From assembly GCA_003439945.1 (NCBI GenBank), contig QVRM01002491.1, positions 496,001-560,000 of the forward strand: a stretch of 64,000 nucleotides of DNA, written 5' to 3'. The stretch's first letter is position 1; every line of letters begins with the position of its first letter. The notes beneath the pieces were generated by a model that did no database searches, was not told the origin of the DNA, and saw only the letters and a program-made list of their open reading frames with translations. Source of the stretch: Dermanyssus gallinae. Its lineage: Eukaryota; Arthropoda; Arachnida; Mesostigmata; Dermanyssidae. Below, one piece after another: positions 57,721-64,000 of the stretch. The translations under genes were made by a program, and so were the position numbers.

Positions 57721-57792
57721 GGTTCCATGGTGTAATGGTTAGCACTCTGGACTTTGAATCCAGCGATCCGAGTTCAAATCTCGGTGGAACCT
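57721..57792 (+). tRNA. tRNA-Gln(TTG)
   Basis: An intact 72-nt cloverleaf: acceptor GGTTCCA/TGGAACC pairs fully, the D-arm contains TGGTGTAATGGTTAGCAC, and the anticodon loop CTTTGAA gives anticodon TTG. T-loop TTCAAAT and a discriminator U follow. It decodes CAA glutamine codons. A Pol III terminator (T7) follows two bases later. Confidence 0.97.
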
Positions 57793-57793
57793 C

Positions 57794-57800
57794 TTTTTTT
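57794..57800 (+). terminator. Pol III terminator of tRNA-Gln
   Basis: Seven consecutive T residues two bases after the tRNA end. Confidence 0.9.
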
Positions 57801-58317
57801 ATGTTTTTACGTCCAGCATCCAGAAAACACGTTTTTGGTAGTGAGTTCGTTGAAATACCGTTGATGTGCGCTTCATTTTCACTGGCTTCCAGTTGTTAAC
57901 AAAGCATATATATATATACACAGGGTGTTCCGTCTAATTTGGTGCGTACTTTATTGCCGCTTTCGAGCTCGTACCTGAATAAAAACAGATATTTAGATGA
58001 TTTTTTTTAGTAAGTCAACAGGGGTACTCCCGAGTAAATTGTTCACACTATATAGCTCCTAACGTTGATCACTTGTGTCAGTTTGGGGTTTAAAGCGCAT
58101 ACAAATCCGAGTCCATTTGTTCTTATCTAAACGAATTTTGATATCTAGTTCTTTGAGGAGGATACTTGTGCTCTTGCTGATCGGGCCCATCGTTTCCGTG
58201 GCGACGGGTACGATTTCCTCTCCAAATCAGAGTAGTTGCGTTTTTTTCGACGTTTTGACGAAGCCACTGTACATGATACTGTTGCATCTCATACCAGACA
58301 TTTGCCCTTGGACCATG
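57801..58317. other. Spacer with a transposon-end-like motif
   Basis: At 57921 the sequence CACAGGGTGTTCCGTCTAAT follows a short TA run. CAGGGTGTTCC is a common start of arthropod DNA transposon ends, but no inverted partner or transposase was found. Nothing else is recognised. Confidence 0.25.
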
Positions 58318-58789
58318 GCGGGATTATTATTATTATTGTAGGAGAGGACTACCTGGAAAATGCGAAAGCTGTCCCCGGGAGCCGCAGAGAGGCGCAATAT
58401 TCCCAGCTAAGACAGCTTGTAAACTCTTGTTAAAAACCGCTGCCGTCAGGTCCCAGTGTTCCAGGGATTCAGTCATCTTCAGAACGACGTGTCGCGAGCT
58501 GTATGCTCTGGAGTGTCCTCGAGTTCATCGCCGCAGTGGACGCACGTGGGGCTGGGGGTCTTTCCGACCCTGAATTGGTGTGACTGAAAGTCACCGTGCC
58601 CCGTCAAAATCTGGGTGGTGTGGAAAGTGAGCTCCCCACCGGGCCGGTACAGCCAGTCCTTGATGTTAGAGACCAGCTTGCGGAGACTGGCAACTTAGTC
58701 CCACTCCCCCTGCCATACCTGCAATGCGCGCTGCCGTGCCTCTTTCTTTTTAAGGCTCTGATCCCCCCACAGGCGGCGCTTTTCTGCCT

Positions 58790-59725
58790 TCAGGTCCCAT
58801 GGCATAGTGCCCGCGAGCACGAGCGCCGCCGCTGTGCTAACCGTGCGGTAGCCATAGTGACCCTAAGGGGTTCGAACCGTTGAGCCCGCCGTAAGCGGGC
58901 TCTGTTTGCCTTGGTCTTTAGAGCGTTGGTAGGCCAGGCAGGAGCCCCATATAGGGCGACTGACTCGACCACGGACATAATACTTCTTGTTTGTTTAGGG
59001 CCGTAGGTGTTTGGCATGAGGCGCGCAAAACTATTGGCGATCTTCAATGCCCTCTCCGACGCCCGCCGTAGGTATTTAGTACCCCGGAGGCCCCGGTCCA
59101 GGAAGACCCCGAGATACTTTGTAGTATTGACTACAGCAATCTCCAGGTCCTCCAGAACAAAATGCGGCGGGGGCCAGAATAAGCCCCGTCCTTTGCATCC
59201 AGTGCGCAACGTCAAAGAGAGCTTCGTTCGCACGCGCCTCAGGCTGGCTTATTACATGGGCCTAAACGGTGAGGACCAGGTCGTCAGCGTAGACGAGGAG
59301 TTTGACCCCGGGTGGGAGATCCCCAACCGCAGCACGTAGCCGTACGCAATGTTCCATAGTAGGGGGCCTAGTCTTGAGCCCTGCGGCACCCCTGCGGTCA
59401 TATTAAAAGTTTGGTCATGTGAATGGATAATCCTGTCATGTAGGTAGTTTGATAAAATCCATCTCATGTAAAAGGGCGCCCTTTTCCTGTGGGGAGTATT
59501 GAGGATGACTCTCCACGAGAGGTTATTACAAGCGTTTTTCACGTCCAGTAGTGTTGCTAAAAATAGGTCTCGGCATCCGGGCGGAGAGTCGCGGGTGCTT
59601 TTGGCCTTTACATAGATCTCCTTTATCGCTGCAATAGTGGAGCGACCTTTACGAAACCCATATTGGGCCTCGGAAAGGAGGCCGTTGTCCTTCGCGAACT
59701 CTCGTGCCTCAGCGATGAACTCCAA
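58790..59725 (-). pseudogene. R1-type reverse transcriptase core and thumb (two frames)
   Basis: Frame 59725-59252: LLSEAQYGFRKGRSTIAAIK, then LATLLDVKNACNNLSWRVI (AFD replaced by ACN), then TAGVPQGSRLGPLLWNIAYG. The catalytic YADD (LLVYADDLVLTV) is present near 59290, but in another frame. Frame 59233-58790 continues with VVNTTKYLGVFLDRGL, the FARLMPNTYGPK segment and VVESVALYGAPAWPTNALK, typical R1 connection sequence. At least one frameshift separates the two halves. Confidence 0.88.
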
Positions 59726-60035
59726 CGCCTTGGCCAGGGAAGCCCGTCTGAAGCATCTCCGTCGCCGCGGCGGCCACCGCTTCTGGGTATTCCTTCAGCA
59801 GTAGCTTAACCGCAAAGACGGAGATTCCGTCTATGCCCGGTGCCTTTCCCGGCTTGATGTATTCCCCCGCTGCCAGCACTTCGTGCGGGGTTACCTCTCG
59901 TATGCTGTCCTCTGTGGCTTTAAGTACGGGGTCTGGTCGACGGGCGGGTGCCGCGGAGCGAGTGCCGTGACTGCTTTTCGAGTTTCCTCTAGCGCAAGTT
60001 CCACCCTTCGTTTGAAGGGGGGCAGTCCCGCACAA
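59709..60035 (-). pseudogene. R1-type RT N-terminal fragment
   Basis: Reads VTPHEVLAAGEYIKPGKAPG, IDGISVFAVKLLL, and EMLQTGFPGQ. This is the conserved KPGKAPGIDG motif that precedes RT motif 1. About 60 codons that should follow (the W-K...YRPI block) are missing before EFIAEAREFAKDNGLLSE. Confidence 0.85.
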
Positions 60036-60097
60036 TGGCTATATGGCTTCTATGGGCGGCCCCAGGGGGCGTCCTCCAGTTCTTCGAGAAAGGCTCT

Positions 60098-61081
60098 TTA
60101 GGAACGTTTCTTGCTCCTGGAAATTTCACTACGCAGGCAAGCTCGCAGCCTTTTATATTCTGTGCTGTGTTGCAGGGCGACTTCCCTCTCAGGTGCGGCT
60201 CGCCGGGCGCGGGTGAGGAGACGTCGCGCCCGGATACACTTTTTTCTAAGGTCTTCTATTTCGGTCGTCCACCAGTGCCTCGGGGTCCTTCGGTGCAATT
60301 GGTGTGTTTCGCGGCCCGTGGGGACCCTGCAGGCGACCTCGAAGAGGCTTTGGAGATCTGCGGGTGTTGTTGGCGACCCGTTCTGGCCGACAAGGGTTCT
60401 AAGGAACTCCCGGATCTCGTCGATCCCCTCGCGTCTAGTTGTAGGCCGGAGCGTTGTTGGCGGTCCCTCGCGGGAGATAGTCACGTAAAACTCAAGTATG
60501 TGATGGTCACTTAGCGATTTCTCGTTCAGTAGAAACTTCCAGTTTAAAATCCTGTGTGCTTCCGCTCTTCTTGTTATAGTGATATGGATGCACAATGTAT
60601 GCCCAGCTCTATGGTAGATGGGCTCACCCGTGTTAAGAACAACTAGGTCCTCCGCCGCCAGCCACTCGAGGACGGTGTGACCTCTTCGGTTGATAGCGGT
60701 AGAGCCCCATGTAGTGAAAGCTGCGACGTTTTGGTTAAAAGACCCTGCCAAATTGTCTAAAAACCTATGAAAGTTTTCGAGAGGGGCGTTGGGACTGCAG
60801 TAGCAGGAGTAAAACCGCCCAACGCCCATTAAGTTCACCCAAGTAAAACCGTACCCGCTGCTGTGTCCGGAAACCCGGAGGCGACAGCGGTTGTCGAGTA
60901 CAAGGCACGTCAACTTGGTCGCTTTTGTAAAACGATCCGGGATGCAGTTTTTCACCCACCGGACGTTGGGCTCGCTGAAAAGTAGCAGATCTGTCCCAGA
61001 CCTACTGATTTCCTGGAGCATGTTGTCGGCACCCATGCTCCGGTTGCAGTTCAACTGTAGTGCTTTAAAAATAGTTGTCAT
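60098..61081 (-). pseudogene. R1-type LINE ORF2: APE endonuclease domain
   Basis: The 327-codon frame starts at the ORF2 ATG (MTTIFKALQLNCNRSMGADN). The apurinic-type endonuclease motifs appear in order: LQLNCNRS (residue ~8), LLFSEPNV with the metal-binding Glu (~35), YCSPNAPLENF, TTWGSTAINRRG in place of DFNAH, VLNTGEPIYH, and SDHHILEF (SDH, ~190). It ends with a basic linker (WWTTEIEDLRKKCIRARRLL) seen in R1-clade proteins. The enzyme would nick the insertion target. The metal-binding D-x-N residues have been replaced, so activity is doubtful. Confidence 0.88.
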
Positions 61082-62172
61082 ATAAGTTGTTTAAGATTCG
61101 CTCGTATTTGACTGTTTTATGGATCGGGAGTGTCCGGTAGCCCCACTTTGGAGGGGGCACCATCAGCAGCCCGTCGAATCGACTTCCTCTGCGGAGCGCC
61201 TCCTCGACTGCTTTTGCCGTTGTCCCCTCCATGATGTCCATGACAATCAGACGCTTGAAGCAGGACCAGCCTCTCCCTCTTCGGCCGATAGGGCACCAAG
61301 GAATGCGCTGGCCCCTCCTGGCGCCGCCTTGGTCACTACGAGTCTCACGTCCCCGCTGGGAAGGTGTTGTGCCCGTTTGGTGAGACCTTGTAGATGCCAG
61401 GGTCCACCTTGGCCCCAAGATCCCCAATGGTTTCCGCGAAGTATTTTGCTTCTTCTTTTTGAGTAGAACGGTAGTCGTCAATGTGGATGTGTGGCTTCTC
61501 GCAGCCTCGGCAGCCCGTTTCCCGGCTACAGGGGTGACTGCTAGACGCAGCTCGTGAATGCGGGCCAGGCACTCGAGGAGCTTGCCGATTCCCCTCCGCT
61601 CTCTCTCACTGGTCATGCAGCAAGGGATCGGCTGTAGGTCTTCTGAGCTCATGAGGGCCTTTGCCTTTATTACTGCTTGCTCCAGGAGATTCTTGTGCTG
61701 AAGCAGCGTCGCGTCTTTGGGGAGCCGCAGTGCCACCAGCACCCTGGTAGTCAGCTCCCCATCGTCTCCCGTCTCTGTTATTCGGCGAGACAGGACCACC
61801 CATGACTGGCAGACCATGTTCCATTACGTGACACTGTCGGAGGCGTCGCCCTCTCTAGCCACAAGTACCCCGAGGGGACTATCCCTTGTTATACTGACTC
61901 CGAGAGTTGCCACTCTCGTATAGGCAGTTGATGGCCAGTCTTCTGAGAGGAGGCATTTGAGATCCTCTTCGGTGTCACACCCCTCGATCATTTTATTGAT
62001 TCTTTTGGCCTGCCTTTCTAGAGAAAAGCCTTCTGGGGTGCATTGGCATCCCAAGTCCGTTGTGTTTCTGTCAGGGGGGCCGTTGATCGCGGCCCGCCGT
62101 CTTCCTTTGTGGTGATAGCTTGGGGGTCACGCGCTTCCGCTTATCGGGGTCCTTTGGAGGCGAGCGAAACAT
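61065..62172 (-). pseudogene. R1-type LINE ORF1 (nucleic-acid-binding), frameshifted
   Basis: The start at 62172 gives MFRSPPKDPDKRKRVTP, closed by a stop after 33 codons. A second frame (62054-61825) gives EGFSLERQAKRINKMIEG and TRVATLGVSITRDSPLGV. The third (61817-61065) continues TTRVLVALRLPKDATLLQHK and ends ILNNLYDNYF just past the ORF2 start. No C-x2-C-x4-H-x4-C knuckle remains visible, possibly because of frameshifts. An LKKKKQ run adds positive charge. Confidence 0.7.
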
Positions 62173-62175
62173 CGT

Positions 62176-62291
62176 CAAAAAAAAATAAAAACAATTGTTT
62201 TAATTAAAAAATAAAATATATAGAATAAATAATAAAATAAGTAAAATAAATTATAAAATAAGTAAATTAAAAAATAAACAAATAAACTAAA
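62176..62291. repeat. A/T-rich low-complexity tract
   Basis: Plus strand built of AAAATAAA/AATAAGTAA variants, between the 5' end of the R1-type LINE and a tRNA-like sequence. Confidence 0.85.
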
Positions 62292-62296
62292 AATAA

Positions 62297-62365
62297 GCTC
62301 CCGCGGGGAGTTGAACTTCGGTCTGCTTCATCGAAGACCGAGGCGTTACCCCAGCACCGCCGGCT
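62297..62365 (-). mobile_element. tRNA-like SINE head or tRNA pseudogene
   Basis: The minus strand reads GGTGCTGGGGTAACGCCTC (A-box region), a hairpin CGGTCT...AGACCG with a 10-nt loop in place of the anticodon arm, and AGTTCAACTCCCC (B-box). The acceptor and T stems do not pair properly. It is not a functional tRNA; a tRNA-derived SINE is the likely source. Confidence 0.5.
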
Positions 62366-64000
62366 ACTTGCACTCGCTCGCTGTGTACTACCACCTCTAA
62401 CCACTGCTTGTGGTGCATGTAAGTTATACGCACTAGTAAAGTGCGTTGCAAAACATTAGCAAATTATGCTTTTTGGTGATAATTTCGGCTTGATGTATTT
62501 GAATGGCTTGAAATTTTATGGGCATGATGTACATGACGAACCACGAGAATGGTGTTGATTTCGTTGCAATCTCATAATCGGTTCATACAAACATACTGAA
62601 GCATACGCCTGAAGAAACTCTGATTACTCCTCAGAAGGTTCTGACCTTTCGGGCTCTATGACCACTGTGTTCAATTTGCTCAGTTCAGCTTCCACGAGTA
62701 GCACTTTTTCATTTGTTCCAAGGCATTGTAAAGCCTAGATTAATGCCGGTGGAGTCCAGTGACAGAAACCACTTGGTAGTTTGGATATCTTCAGGCTCAA
62801 GAGCATAATTACTAAAGAGACAGCAATTGCGGCTCAAGCTGGTATCCTGAAGCCTCTGAAGTCGACCTCAGTAAAGGTGCCGGAACGTCAGAAATTGCAG
62901 AGAAGTTGGACAAGACATGGACTGAGAATGAATGCGTCTAGCGATCAATTCAACGCTTTTAAAGTAGTAATCTAAAAAAAACTGTTCTTTCAACGAGTTC
63001 GCTGATGGCACATAGCTGCAGCAGTAATGTTCCACTTCGACGACAACCTTCCCAGACGAGTAAAGGTCAAGCTGTAGAAAGGCGATATCTCCGGCGCTGC
63101 TAGATTAGTGAGCTCCCAGCATACGCTCGCGCCAGCCAACGAAAGTACGGAAGCTCTCCGCTTCCAAGTTTCCATGCCCACACCACTGGCGGTCATACCG
63201 CCTTCTTCGATCTCGCGTGAGGAGATATTGAATGCAATAAATAACGATTCTTCATAGTTTCTTCACTGAAGGGCAATGTCAAACAAGTTCTATAACAAGT
63301 CTATAGTTTAAATATAGATACATTTTTATTTTGTATGTTAAATGTATTCGCATGGGAAAACGAACCATTTATTTTTCATGAATAATGTTATGGCAGTTTT
63401 ACGGCCGACAACATGTTACAATAGCTGAAGCCACCTCGGTAAAACGGTTATCTTTTGGTCCCTATTTATGTTCAAGAATTTTAATCTAACGCCGCAAAAG
63501 TTCAATGCATAAAAAAACCATGCATTACGATTATATCATGAGTCAATACTGTCTGTATCCAGATTATTTATTGGTGGTTTTTTAAAGATCTTCGCTGCAG
63601 TTTCCGTGTCTCTAGGGGGCAGGTATTATCTAGCTTACAGTACAACCCAAATCGAAAATTCTGCTCTGTCTGAGAAATACTAGAATCCTGGGTACGCGAA
63701 TACTAAAACTCACATTGAGAGCACTTCTTTAACCTTTACACTCAATAGCTTAAAAACATAGTATTATTGTCAACGTCCAAGAACAACCACAAGAATGTAT
63801 ACTTTACAGGGATCATTTTGGCACCATATTGATAGTGGTTCGATTCGTGATATGATTACCACAAGCCGTTCCCTTCTTCCCCTATGTCAGGCTCTCACAG
63901 GACCCCGTGTTAGCAAAGGAGGGGGCAGGATATAGCATAAATCTTGGTACTCATGTTTAGCGCGGAAGTCAGAGTTACTTACTTACAGAATAAAATCGCA
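62366..64000. other. No recognised gene
   Basis: Frames at 62781-62975 (plus) and 62990-63196 (minus) lack recognisable motifs. AT-rich with no repeat or RNA gene recognised. Confidence 0.35.

Larger units (their letters stand above)
58318..62175 (-). mobile_element. R1-clade LINE, near full length but frameshifted
   Basis: A minus-strand non-LTR retrotransposon with ORF1 (about 62172-61065), APE-type endonuclease (61081-60098), reverse transcriptase (about 60035-59260) and a C-terminal domain with a zinc knuckle (THVRPT-type context, CVHCGDELEDTPEH near 58511-58550). It ends in a short (AAT)n tail (58318-58340). The ORF1 stop and ORF2 start overlap by about 17 bp (ATG at 61081; ORF1 ends 61065), as in R1 elements. 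Several frameshifts and a deletion of roughly 60 codons between RT subdomains disable it. It is not in 28S rDNA, so this is a non-rDNA member of the clade or a displaced copy. Confidence 0.88.

Overview
The window is a stretch of animal nuclear genome: no operons or bacterial ribosome-binding sites, long non-coding spacers, many (AT)n microsatellites, intron-type splice signals, Pol III tRNA genes, and several classes of eukaryotic transposon. An arthropod is the most likely source, because one LINE belongs to the R1 clade (known mainly from arthropods), alongside a mariner and tRNA-derived SINEs. A mite or other chelicerate is a guess that the sequence alone cannot confirm.

Layout. 1-11 kb: a decayed LINE reverse transcriptase (1.5-2.2 kb), a SINE, and two phase-compatible exons of a C2-domain gene (2806-2958 and 6301-6504, + strand), possibly ending in a short terminal exon at 11064-11085. 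The second intron carries a structurally complete mariner (7982-9301) with an uninterrupted 353-residue transposase. 11-46 kb: gene-poor DNA with microsatellites, relics of at least three LINE lineages, an eroded second mariner-like transposase (25.2-25.5 kb), SINE copies, unidentified dispersed repeats and a few candidate exons. 42.5-43.3 kb and 51.1-51.9 kb are GC/CpG-richer patches with triplet repeats and well-placed start codons, and look like 5' ends of genes.

46.6-54.1 kb: a possible LINE N-terminal scrap, then a Ty3/Gypsy-type element (47412-50671) with gag and protease but most of pol deleted. Its two 321-bp LTRs differ at one base yet lie in INVERTED orientation. Next comes a 5'-truncated LINE with a restriction-like endonuclease (52678-54075), flanked by a 22-bp target-site duplication. 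Fragments of the same or related LINEs recur at 7.6, 22.4, 24.3, 35.4 and 56.8 kb. 57.6-57.8 kb: a degenerate tRNA-Ser(AGA) followed 10 nt later by an intact tRNA-Gln(TTG). 58.3-62.2 kb: an R1-clade LINE on the minus strand with ORF1, endonuclease, reverse transcriptase and C-terminal zinc knuckle all recognisable but frameshifted. A tRNA-like SINE head lies at 62.3 kb.

Most recognisable coding content is therefore transposon-derived. Host genes are visible only as isolated exons, so host calls rest on splice sites, phase and motif and are tentative. No database search or transcript evidence was available.
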